This document shows positions 1-10,745 of a stretch of DNA of 64,000 nucleotides, one piece after another. Source of the stretch: Setophaga petechia (Eukaryota > Chordata > Aves > Passeriformes > Parulidae); NCBI GenBank assembly GCA_024362935.1, contig JANCRA010000125.1:1054001-1118000 (forward strand), given 5' to 3'. A program made the translations under genes and the position numbers. Under the pieces are notes generated by a model. That model was not told the origin of the DNA, did not search any database, and saw only the letters and a program-made list of their open reading frames with translations. Within the stretch, counting starts at the first letter, position 1. Each line of letters begins with the position of its first letter.

Positions 1-1285
1 CCTGCTCACTAAACATCTCCTATCGTGTTCTAGAAGTTGCACAGAGGGCTGCAGTGTGTTTTGCAACAAGAATAAGAAAGTTGTCTAACATGCCTTCCTT
101 TCAAGTATTAATGTGAAGGGAAAGGCAAGAGAGTGGGAAAGTACTGTTTTCTAGCACTTTGCAAGCTGCTAACACAATCCCAGTGCTGTCTAGCGATTAG
201 CTTTTAAGTGCACTGCAGTAAGTGTTTCTTGTCACCTACATCTAAGCAAATAGCTTTTTCACTATGTCTCGCAAGGAGAAAACCTTCCTGCTCACTAAAC
301 AACTTCCATCGTGTTGTAGATGTTGCACAGAGGGCTGCAGTGTGTTTTGCAAAATGTAAAAGAAAGTTGTCTAAGACGCCTTCCTTTCAAGTATTAATGT
401 GAAGGGAAAGGCAAGAGAGTGGGAAAGTACTGTTTTCTACCACTTTGCAAGCTGCTAACACAATCCCAGTGCTGTGTAGCAGTTAGCTTTTCAGTGCACT
501 GCAGTAAGTGTTTCTTGTCACCTACATCTAAGCAAATAGCTTTTTCACTATGTCTCGCAAGGAGAAAACCTTCCTGCTCACTAAACATCTCCTATCGTGT
601 TCTAGATGTTGCACAGAGTGCTGCAGAGTTTTTTACAACAAGAAAAAGAAAGTTGTCTAAGACGCCTTCCTTTCAAGTATTAATGTGAAGGGAAAGGCAA
701 GAGAGTGGGAAAGTACTGTTTTCTAGCACTTTGCAAGCTGCTAACACAATCCCAGTTCTGTGTAGCAATTAGCTTTTCAGTGCACTGCAGTAAGTGTTTC
801 TTGTCACCTACATCTAAGCAAATAGCTTTTTCACTATGTCTCGCAAGGAGAAAACCTTCCTGCTCACTGAACAACTTCCATCGTGTTCTAGAAGTTGCAC
901 AGAGGGCTGCAGTGTGTTTTGCAGCAAGAAAAAGAAAGTTGTCTAAGACGCCTTCCTTTCAAGTATTAATGTGAAGGGAAAGGCAAGAGAGTGGGAAAGT
1001 ACTGTTTTCTAGCACTTTGCAAGCTGCTAACACAATCCCAGTTCTGTGTAGCAATTAGCTTTTCAGTGCACTGCAGTAAGTGTTTCTTGTCACCTACATC
1101 TAAGCAAATAGCTTTTTCACTCTGTCTCGCAAGGAGAAAACCTTCCTGCTCACTAAACAACTTCCATCGTGTTCTAGAAGTTGCACAGAGGGCTGCAGTG
1201 TGTTTTGCAGCAAGAAAAAGAAAGTTGTCTAAGACGCCTTCCTTTCAAGTATTAATGTGAAGGGAAAGGCAAGAGAGTGGGAAAG
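1..1285. repeat. Partial higher-order repeat at the window start (about 4.5 A-type units)
   Basis: The window opens inside a unit. The following A-type 286-bp units match 4731-6015 and 9461-10745 with no difference that I noticed, so this is the tail of a further copy of the 4730-bp higher-order repeat that begins outside the window. Confidence 0.9.
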
Positions 1286-1333
1286 TACTGTTTTCTAGCA
1301 CTTTGAAAGCTGCTTACCCAATCCCAGTTTTGT

Positions 1334-1494
1334 GCCGCTTCGTGGTTCGCCGTTCAGAAGCTGCCGCAGTCTCTGTTTCCCGGAGAAGGGGAAGACGCTT
1401 CTTGGCGCGAAGAATCTGGTGTCGTTACGCCGATCGCGGCATGCTCCGGAGAACAGCTACGGCCGACAGACACCCGGAAGCGGCGCTTAAAGGC
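1334..1494. other. CpG-rich cassette, copy 1
   Basis: This segment of about 160 bp has about 20 CpG dinucleotides, against three or four in a whole ordinary 286-bp unit. It lies inside a unit otherwise homologous to the satellite and adds about 156 bp to it. At 1399-1414 it has TTCTTGGCGCGAAGAA, a 16-bp dyad with one mismatched pair around an E2F-type TTGGCGCGAA site. Near the end is GCGCTTAAAGGC. I infer a candidate promoter or protein-binding element; no transcript evidence is available here. It carries GCATGCTCC and GCCGACAGAC. Confidence 0.85.
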
Positions 1495-1727
1495 ACAGTG
1501 CTCCGTCTCCTGGTCTTTAGCGTCTCCTGCCGGCTACACCTTAGCAAAAAGCTTTTTCATTATGTCTCGCCAGGAGAAACTGTGTCTGTTCACAAAAAAC
1601 CTCCCATCGTGCTCTAGAGGTTGCAGGCAGCTCTGCAGAGTGTTTTGCAACAAGAAAAAGTAACTTGTCCAAAAAAGCCATCAATTCGAATGTTCCTGGA
1701 AAGGGAAAATGCAGGAGAGCGGATAGG

Positions 1728-2586
1728 TACTGTTTTCTACCAGTTTGCAAGCTGGACACACAATCCCAGTGTTATACTACGATTGACTTTGCAGTGCACT
1801 GTAATAATTGCCAATTGTTACTACATCTAAGCCAATAGCGTTTGCATTATATCTCTTCAGGAGAAACTGTACCAGTTCAGAAAACAACTCTCATTTTTTC
1901 TACAAGTTGCACGGAGGTGTGCAGAGTGTTTTGCAAGAAGCAAAAGAAAGTTGTCCAAAACTGCTGCCATTCGAATAGTAATGCCAATGGAAAAGGCAGG
2001 AGAGTGGAAAGGTGTTGTTTTCTATCTGTTTGTAAGCTGCTTACACAATCCCAGAGTTGTGCAGCAATTAGTTTTTCAGTGCACTGTAGTAGGTGCCTCT
2101 TTTCACCTGCATCTAAGCAAATTGCTTTTTCCCCATGTCTTGCAAAGAGAAACTGAGCCAGTTCAGAAAATATCTCCCATCGACTTCTAGAGATTACAGG
2201 CAGGTGTGCAGAGTGTTTTGCAAGAAGCCAAAGAAAGTTGTCTAAAATTCTTTCCATTCGAATAGTAATGTGCATGGAAAAGGCAGGAAGAGTGGAAAGG
2301 TACTGTTTTCTATCACTTTGCAAGCTGGGCACACAATCCCAGTGTTGTGCATCTATTAGCTTTGCAGTGCACTGCAGTAACTGCCTGTGGTAACCTACAT
2401 CTAAGCAAAAAGCTTTTTCACTATCTCTCACTAGGAGAAAATGTTCCTGCTCATTAAACAACTTCCATTGTGCTGTACAGGTTGCACAGAGGGCTGCAGA
2501 ATGTTTTGCAGCAAGAAAAAGAAAGTTGTCTAAGACGCATTCCTTTCAAGTATTAATGTGAAGGGAAAGACAAGAGAGTGGGAAAG
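1728..2586. repeat. B-type unit block, representative copy
   Basis: There are three units of 285, 288 and 286 bp. They are clearly homologous to A units but differ at many sites (for example TTCGAATAGTAATG where A units have TTCAAGTATTAATG, and GAAACTGTACCAGTTCAG where A units have GAAAACCTTCCTGCTCAC). The third unit changes to A type toward its end. The first two lengths are multiples of three, so a minus-strand frame of 194 codons (1877-2461) stays open across a unit boundary. It is present in 12 of 13 copies and split in HOR 13. Differences among copies often change the encoded residue, so I do not call it a gene. Equivalent blocks lie 442 to 1300 bp after each HOR start. Confidence 0.88.
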
Positions 2587-3727
2587 TACTGTTTTCTAGC
2601 ACTTTGCAGGCTGCTAACACAATCCCAGTTCTGTGTACCAATTAACTTGTCACTGCACTGCAGTAAGTGTTTCTTGTCACCTACATCTAAGCAAATAGCT
2701 TTTTCACTATGTCTCGCAAGGAGAAAACCTTCCTGCTCACTAAACATCTCCTAACGTGTTCTAGAAGTTGCACAGGTGGCTGCAGAGTTTTTTACAACAA
2801 GAAAAAGAAAGTTGTCTAAGACGCCTTCCTTTCAAGTATAAATGTGAAGGGAAAGGCAAGAGAGTGGGAAAGTACTGTTTTCTATCACTTTGCAAGCTGC
2901 TAACACAATCCCAGTGCTGTGTAGCAATTAGCTTGTCAGTGCACGGCAGTAAGTGTTTCTTGATACCTACATCTGAGCAAATAGCTTTTTCACTTTGTCT
3001 CGCAAGGGGAAAACGTTGCTGCTCACTAAACAACTTCCATCGTGTTGTAGAAGTTGCACAGAGGGCTGCAGTGTGTTTTCAACAAGAAAAAGAAAGCTGT
3101 CTAAGACGCCTTCCTTTCAAGTATTAATGTGAAGGGAAAGGCAAGAGAGTGGGAAAGTACTGTTTTCTAGCACTTTGCAGGCTGCTAACACAATCCCAGT
3201 TCTGTGTAGCAATTAGCTTTTCAGTGCACTGCAGTAAGTGTTTCTTGTCACCTACATCTAAGCAAATAGCTTTTTCACTATGTCTCGCAAGGAGAAAACC
3301 TTTCTGCTCACTAAACAACTTCCATCGTGTTGTAGATGTTGCACAGAGGGCTGCAGAGTGTTTTGTAACAAGAAAAAGAAAGTTGTCTAAAACGCCTTCC
3401 TTTCAAGTATTAATTTGAATGGAAAGGCAAGAGAGTGGGAAAGTACTGTTTTCTACCACTTTGCGAGCTGTTAACACAATCCCAGTGCTGTGTAGCAATT
3501 AGCTTTTAAGTGCACTGCAGTAAGTGTTTCTTGTCACCTACATCTAACAAAAAGCTTTTTCACTATGTCTCGCAAGGAGAAAATCTTCCTGCTCATTAAA
3601 CATCTCCTATCGTGTTCTAGAAGTTGCACAGAGGGCTGCAGTGTGTTCTGTAACAAGAAAAAGAAAGTTGTCTAAGACGCCTTCCTTTCAAGTATTAATG
3701 TGAAGGGAAAGGCAAGAGAGTTGAAAG

Positions 3728-4013
3728 TACTGTTTTCTAGCACTTTGCAAGCTGCTAACACAATCGCAGTGCTGTGTAGCAGTTAGCTTGTCAGTGCACG
3801 GCAGTAAGTGTTTCTTGATACCTACATCTGAGCAAATAGCTTTTTCACTTTGTCTCGCAAGGGGAAAACGTTGCTGCTCACTAAACAACTTCCATCGTGT
3901 TGTAGAAGTTGCACAGAGGGCTGCAGAGTGTTTTGCAATATGTAAAAGAAAGTTGTCTAAGACGCCTTCCTTTCAAGTATTAATGTGAAGGGAAAGGCAA
4001 GAGAGTGGGAAAG
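3728..4013. repeat. A2-subfamily monomer, representative
   Basis: A2 units share a linked set of variants absent from A1 units: CAGTGCACGGCAGTAAG, TTCTTGATACCTACATCTGAG, CACTTTGTCTCGCAAGGGG and AAACGTTGCTGCTCAC. They are interspersed singly among A1 units through the whole array, for example near 12590, 20620, 27640, 35390, 42700 and 51460. Chimeric units carrying only part of the set occur (near 32100, 53770 and 55760), which implies conversion or crossing-over inside units. Confidence 0.85.
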
Positions 4014-6015
4014 TACTGTTTTCTAGCATTTTGCAAGCTGCTAACACAATCCCACTGTTGTGTAACAATTAGCTCGTCAGTGCACTGCAGTAAGTGTTTC
4101 TTGTCACCTACATCTAAGCAAATAGCTTTTTCACTATGTCTAGCAAGGAGAAAACCTTCCTGCTCACTAAACATCTCCTAACGTGTACTAGAAGTTGCAC
4201 AGGTGGCTGCAGAGTTTTTTACAACAAGAAAAAGAAAGTTGTCTAAGACGCCTTCCTTTCAAGTATTAATGTGAAGGGAAACGCAAGAGAGTGGGAAAGT
4301 ACTGTTTTCTAGCACTTTGCAAGCTGCTAACACAATCCCAGTTCTGTGTAGCAATTAGCTTTTCAGTGCACTGCAGTAAGTGTTTCTTGTCACCTACATC
4401 TAAGCAAATAGCTTTTTCACTCTGTCTCGCAAGGAGAAAACCTTCCTGCTCACTGAACAACTTCCATCGTGTTCTAGAAGTTGCACAGAGGGCTGCAGAG
4501 TTTTATGCAACAAGAAAAAGAAAGTTGTCTAAGACGCCTTCCTTTCAAGTATTAATGTTGATGGAAAGGGAAGAGAGTGGGAAAGTACTGTTTTCTACCA
4601 CTTTGCAAGCTGCTAACACAATCGCAGTGCTGTGTAGCAGCTAGCTTTTCAGTGCACTGCAGTAAGTGTTTCTTGTCACCTACATCTAAGCAAATAGCTT
4701 TTTCACTATGTCTCGCAAGGAGAAAACCTTCCTGCTCACTAAACATCTCCTATCGTGTTCTAGAAGTTGCACAGAGGGCTGCAGTGTGTTTTGCAACAAG
4801 AATAAGAAAGTTGTCTAACATGCCTTCCTTTCAAGTATTAATGTGAAGGGAAAGGCAAGAGAGTGGGAAAGTACTGTTTTCTAGCACTTTGCAAGCTGCT
4901 AACACAATCCCAGTGCTGTCTAGCGATTAGCTTTTAAGTGCACTGCAGTAAGTGTTTCTTGTCACCTACATCTAAGCAAATAGCTTTTTCACTATGTCTC
5001 GCAAGGAGAAAACCTTCCTGCTCACTAAACAACTTCCATCGTGTTGTAGATGTTGCACAGAGGGCTGCAGTGTGTTTTGCAAAATGTAAAAGAAAGTTGT
5101 CTAAGACGCCTTCCTTTCAAGTATTAATGTGAAGGGAAAGGCAAGAGAGTGGGAAAGTACTGTTTTCTACCACTTTGCAAGCTGCTAACACAATCCCAGT
5201 GCTGTGTAGCAGTTAGCTTTTCAGTGCACTGCAGTAAGTGTTTCTTGTCACCTACATCTAAGCAAATAGCTTTTTCACTATGTCTCGCAAGGAGAAAACC
5301 TTCCTGCTCACTAAACATCTCCTATCGTGTTCTAGATGTTGCACAGAGTGCTGCAGAGTTTTTTACAACAAGAAAAAGAAAGTTGTCTAAGACGCCTTCC
5401 TTTCAAGTATTAATGTGAAGGGAAAGGCAAGAGAGTGGGAAAGTACTGTTTTCTAGCACTTTGCAAGCTGCTAACACAATCCCAGTTCTGTGTAGCAATT
5501 AGCTTTTCAGTGCACTGCAGTAAGTGTTTCTTGTCACCTACATCTAAGCAAATAGCTTTTTCACTATGTCTCGCAAGGAGAAAACCTTCCTGCTCACTGA
5601 ACAACTTCCATCGTGTTCTAGAAGTTGCACAGAGGGCTGCAGTGTGTTTTGCAGCAAGAAAAAGAAAGTTGTCTAAGACGCCTTCCTTTCAAGTATTAAT
5701 GTGAAGGGAAAGGCAAGAGAGTGGGAAAGTACTGTTTTCTAGCACTTTGCAAGCTGCTAACACAATCCCAGTTCTGTGTAGCAATTAGCTTTTCAGTGCA
5801 CTGCAGTAAGTGTTTCTTGTCACCTACATCTAAGCAAATAGCTTTTTCACTCTGTCTCGCAAGGAGAAAACCTTCCTGCTCACTAAACAACTTCCATCGT
5901 GTTCTAGAAGTTGCACAGAGGGCTGCAGTGTGTTTTGCAGCAAGAAAAAGAAAGTTGTCTAAGACGCCTTCCTTTCAAGTATTAATGTGAAGGGAAAGGC
6001 AAGAGAGTGGGAAAG

Positions 6016-9000
6016 TACTGTTTTCTAGCACTTTGAAAGCTGCTTACCCAATCCCAGTTTTGTGCCGCTTCGTGGTTCGCCGTTCAGAAGCTGCCGCAGT
6101 CTCTGTTTCCCGGAGAAGGGGAAGACGCTTCTTGGCGCGAAGAATCTGGTGTCGTTACGCCGATCGCGGCATGCTCCGGAGAACAGCTACGGCCGACAGA
6201 CACCCGGAAGCGGCGCTTAAAGGCACAGTGCTCCGTCTCCTGGTCTTTAGCGTCTCCTGCCGGCTACACCTTAGCAAAAAGCTTTTTCATTATGTCTCGC
6301 CAGGAGAAACTGTGTCTGTTCACAAAAAACCTCCCATCGTGCTCTAGAGGTTGCAGGCAGCTCTGCAGAGTGTTTTGCAACAAGAAAAAGTAACTTGTCC
6401 AAAAAAGCCATCAATTCGAATGTTCCTGGAAAGGGAAAATGCAGGAGAGCGGATAGGTACTGTTTTCTACCAGTTTGCAAGCTGGACACACAATCCCAGT
6501 GTTATACTACGATTGACTTTGCAGTGCACTGTAATAATTGCCAATTGTTACTACATCTAAGCCAATAGCGTTTGCATTATATCTCTTCAGGAGAAACTGT
6601 ACCAGTTCAGAAAACAACTCTCATTTTTTCTACAAGTTGCACGGAGGTGTGCAGAGTGTTTTGCAAGAAGCAAAAGAAAGTTGTCCAAAACTGCTGCCAT
6701 TCGAATAGTAATGCGAATGGAAAAGGCAGGAGAGTGGAAAGGTGTTGTTTTCTATCTGTTTGTAAGCTGCTTACACAATCCCAGAGTTGTGCAGCAATTA
6801 GTTTTTCAGTGCACTGTAGTAGGTGCCTCTTTTCACCTGCATCTAAGCAAATTGCTTTTTCCCCATGTCTTGCAAAGAGAAACTGAGCCAGTTCAGAAAA
6901 TATCTCCCATCGACTTCTAGAGATTACAGGCAGGTGTGCAGAGTGTTTTGCAAGAAGCCAAAGAAAGTTGTCTAAAATTCTTTCCATTCGAATAGTAATG
7001 TGCATGGAAAAGGCAGGAAGAGTGGAAAGGTACTGTTTTCTATCACTTTGCAAGCTGGGCACACAATCCCAGTGTTGTGCATCTATTAGCTTTGCAGTGC
7101 ACTGCAGTAACTGCCTGTGGTAACCTACATCTAAGCAAAAAGCTTTTTCACTATCTCTCACTAGGAGAAAATGTTCCTGCTCATTAAACAACTTCCATTG
7201 TGCTGTACAGGTTGCACAGAGGGCTGCAGAATGTTTTGCAGCAAGAAAAAGAAAGTTGTCTAAGACGCATTCCTTTCAAGTATTAATGTGAAGGGAAAGA
7301 CAAGAGAGTGGGAAAGTACTGTTTTCTAGCACTTTGCAGGCTGCTAACACAATCCCAGTTCTGTGTACCAATTAACTTGTCACTGCACTGCAGTAAGTGT
7401 TTCTTGTCACCTACATCTAAGCAAATAGCTTTTTCACTATGTCTCGCAAGGAGAAAACCTTCCTGCTCACTAAACATCTCCTAACGTGTTCTAGAAGTTG
7501 CACAGGTGGCTGCAGAGTTTTTTACAACAAGAAAAAGAAAGTTGTCTAAGACGCCTTCCTTTCAAGTATAAATGTGAAGGGAAAGGCAAGAGAGTGGGAA
7601 AGTACTGTTTTCTATCACTTTGCAAGCTGCTAACACAATCCCAGTGCTGTGTAGCAATTAGCTTGTCAGTGCACGGCAGTAAGTGTTTCTTGATACCTAC
7701 ATCTGAGCAAATAGCTTTTTCACTTTGTCTCGCAAGGGGAAAACGTTGCTGCTCACTAAACAACTTCCATCGTGTTGTAGAAGTTGCACAGAGGGCTGCA
7801 GTGTGTTTTCAACAAGAAAAAGAAAGCTGTCTAAGACGCCTTCCTTTCAAGTATTAATGTGAAGGGAAAGGCAAGAGAGTGGGAAAGTACTGTTTTCTAG
7901 CACTTTGCAGGCTGCTAACACAATCCCAGTTCTGTGTAGCAATTAGCTTTTCAGTGCACTGCAGTAAGTGTTTCTTGTCACCTACATCTAAGCAAATAGC
8001 TTTTTCACTATGTCTCGCAAGGAGAAAACCTTTCTGCTCACTAAACAACTTCCATCGTGTTGTAGATGTTGCACAGAGGGCTGCAGAGTGTTTTGTAACA
8101 AGAAAAAGAAAGTTGTCTAAAACGCCTTCCTTTCAAGTATTAATTTGAATGGAAAGGCAAGAGAGTGGGAAAGTACTGTTTTCTACCACTTTGCGAGCTG
8201 TTAACACAATCCCAGTGCTGTGTAGCAATTAGCTTTTAAGTGCACTGCAGTAAGTGTTTCTTGTCACCTACATCTAACAAAAAGCTTTTTCACTATGTCT
8301 CGCAAGGAGAAAATCTTCCTGCTCATTAAACATCTCCTATCGTGTTCTAGAAGTTGCACAGAGGGCTGCAGTGTGTTCTGTAACAAGAAAAAGAAAGTTG
8401 TCTAAGACGCCTTCCTTTCAAGTATTAATGTGAAGGGAAAGGCAAGAGAGTTGAAAGTACTGTTTTCTAGCACTTTGCAAGCTGCTAACACAATCGCAGT
8501 GCTGTGTAGCAGTTAGCTTGTCAGTGCACGGCAGTAAGTGTTTCTTGATACCTACATCTGAGCAAATAGCTTTTTCACTTTGTCTCGCAAGGGGAAAACG
8601 TTGCTGCTCACTAAACAACTTCCATCGTGTTGTAGAAGTTGCACAGAGGGCTGCAGAGTGTTTTGCAATATGTAAAAGAAAGTTGTCTAAGACGCCTTCC
8701 TTTCAAGTATTAATGTGAAGGGAAAGGCAAGAGAGTGGGAAAGTACTGTTTTCTAGCATTTTGCAAGCTGCTAACACAATCCCACTGTTGTGTAACAATT
8801 AGCTCGTCAGTGCACTGCAGTAAGTGTTTCTTGTCACCTACATCTAAGCAAATAGCTTTTTCACTATGTCTAGCAAGGAGAAAACCTTCCTGCTCACTAA
8901 ACATCTCCTAACGTGTACTAGAAGTTGCACAGGTGGCTGCAGAGTTTTTTACAACAAGAAAAAGAAAGTTGTCTAAGACGCCTTCCTTTCAAGTATTAAT

Positions 9001-10745
9001 GTGAAGGGAAAGGCAAGAGAGTGGGAAAGTACTGTTTTCTAGCACTTTGCAAGCTGCTAACACAATCCCAGTTCTGTGTAGCAATTAGCTTTTCAGTGCA
9101 CTGCAGTAAGTGTTTCTTGTCACCTACATCTAAGCAAATAGCTTTTTCACTCTGTCTCGCAAGGAGAAAACCTTCCTGCTCACTGAACAACTTCCATCGT
9201 GTTCTAGAAGTTGCACAGAGGGCTGCAGAGTTTTATGCAACAAGAAAAAGAAAGTTGTCTAAGACGCCTTCCTTTCAAGTATTAATGTTGATGGAAAGGG
9301 AAGAGAGTGGGAAAGTACTGTTTTCTACCACTTTGCAAGCTGCTAACACAATCCCAGTGCTGTGTAGCAGTTAGCTTTTCAGTGCACTGCAGTAAGTGTT
9401 TCTTGTCACCTACATCTAAGCAAATAGCTTTTTCACTATGTCTCGCAAGGAGAAAACCTTCCTGCTCACTAAACATCTCCTATCGTGTTCTAGAAGTTGC
9501 ACAGAGGGCTGCAGTGTGTTTTGCAACAAGAATAAGAAAGTTGTCTAACATGCCTTCCTTTCAAGTATTAATGTGAAGGGAAAGGCAAGAGAGTGGGAAA
9601 GTACTGTTTTCTAGCACTTTGCAAGCTGCTAACACAATCCCAGTGCTGTCTAGCGATTAGCTTTTAAGTGCACTGCAGTAAGTGTTTCTTGTCACCTACA
9701 TCTAAGCAAATAGCTTTTTCACTATGTCTCGCAAGGAGAAAACCTTCCTGCTCACTAAACAACTTCCATCGTGTTGTAGATGTTGCACAGAGGGCTGCAG
9801 TGTGTTTTGCAAAATGTAAAAGAAAGTTGTCTAAGACGCCTTCCTTTCAAGTATTAATGTGAAGGGAAAGGCAAGAGAGTGGGAAAGTACTGTTTTCTAC
9901 CACTTTGCAAGCTGCTAACACAATCCCAGTGCTGTGTAGCAGTTAGCTTTTCAGTGCACTGCAGTAAGTGTTTCTTGTCACCTACATCTAAGCAAATAGC
10001 TTTTTCACTATGTCTCGCAAGGAGAAAACCTTCCTGCTCACTAAACATCTCCTATCGTGTTCTAGATGTTGCACAGAGTGCTGCAGAGTTTTTTACAACA
10101 AGAAAAAGAAAGTTGTCTAAGACGCCTTCCTTTCAAGTATTAATGTGAAGGGAAAGGCAAGAGAGTGGGAAAGTACTGTTTTCTAGCACTTTGCAAGCTG
10201 CTAACACAATCCCAGTTCTGTGTAGCAATTAGCTTTTCAGTGCACTGCAGTAAGTGTTTCTTGTCACCTACATCTAAGCAAATAGCTTTTTCACTATGTC
10301 TCGCAAGGAGAAAACCTTCCTGCTCACTGAACAACTTCCATCGTGTTCTAGAAGTTGCACAGAGGGCTGCAGTGTGTTTTGCAGCAAGAAAAAGAAAGTT
10401 GTCTAAGACGCCTTCCTTTCAAGTATTAATGTGAAGGGAAAGGCAAGAGAGTGGGAAAGTACTGTTTTCTAGCACTTTGCAAGCTGCTAACACAATCCCA
10501 GTTCTGTGTAGCAATTAGCTTTTCAGTGCACTGCAGTAAGTGTTTCTTGTCACCTACATCTAAGCAAATAGCTTTTTCACTCTGTCTCGCAAGGAGAAAA
10601 CCTTCCTGCTCACTAAACAACTTCCATCGTGTTCTAGAAGTTGCACAGAGGGCTGCAGTGTGTTTTGCAGCAAGAAAAAGAAAGTTGTCTAAGACGCCTT
10701 CCTTTCAAGTATTAATGTGAAGGGAAAGGCAAGAGAGTGGGAAAG
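6016..10745. repeat. HOR 2 (4730 bp; cassette unit, 3 B units, 12 A units)
   Basis: The layout is the same as HOR 1: cassette unit 6016-6457, B units 6458-7316, A units 7317-10745. Only a handful of substitutions separate it from HOR 1 over 4730 bp, which points to a very recent duplication or strong homogenisation. Confidence 0.93.
6064..6224. other. CpG-rich cassette, copy 2
   Basis: Same variant group as copy 1; no difference seen. E2F-type dyad at 6129-6144. Confidence 0.85.

Larger units (their letters stand above)
1286..6015. repeat. HOR 1 (4730 bp; cassette unit, 3 B units, 12 A units)
   Basis: The cassette-bearing unit spans 1286-1727 (442 bp). It is followed by B units at 1728-2012 (285 bp), 2013-2300 (288 bp) and 2301-2586 (286 bp), then twelve A units to 6015. 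A2-subfamily units occur here, for example 3728-4013. The copy is almost identical to HOR 2. Differences seen include positions 1984 (C versus G at 6714), 4272 (C versus G) and substitutions near 4624 and 4642. Confidence 0.93.

Noticed and set aside
1334..1494. CENP-B box in the satellite
   Set aside because: I looked for the nTTCGnnnnAnnCGGGn pattern in the cassette and in TTCGAA-containing B units and found no match.
1303..1617. 104-codon plus-strand frame through the CpG cassette (13 copies)
   Set aside because: It has no convincing start (it begins at TTG), the composition follows the CpG-rich DNA, and it shows no recognisable domain.
1660..1668. Splice donor downstream of the cassette (AAAGTAACT)
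   Set aside because: It is a weak match with no paired acceptor that I could identify, and no RNA evidence.
1670..1700. RNA polymerase III B box (TTCGAAT in B units)
   Set aside because: Only the TTCGA core fits. The flanking GG and CC and a suitable A box are missing, so it is not tRNA- or SINE-derived.
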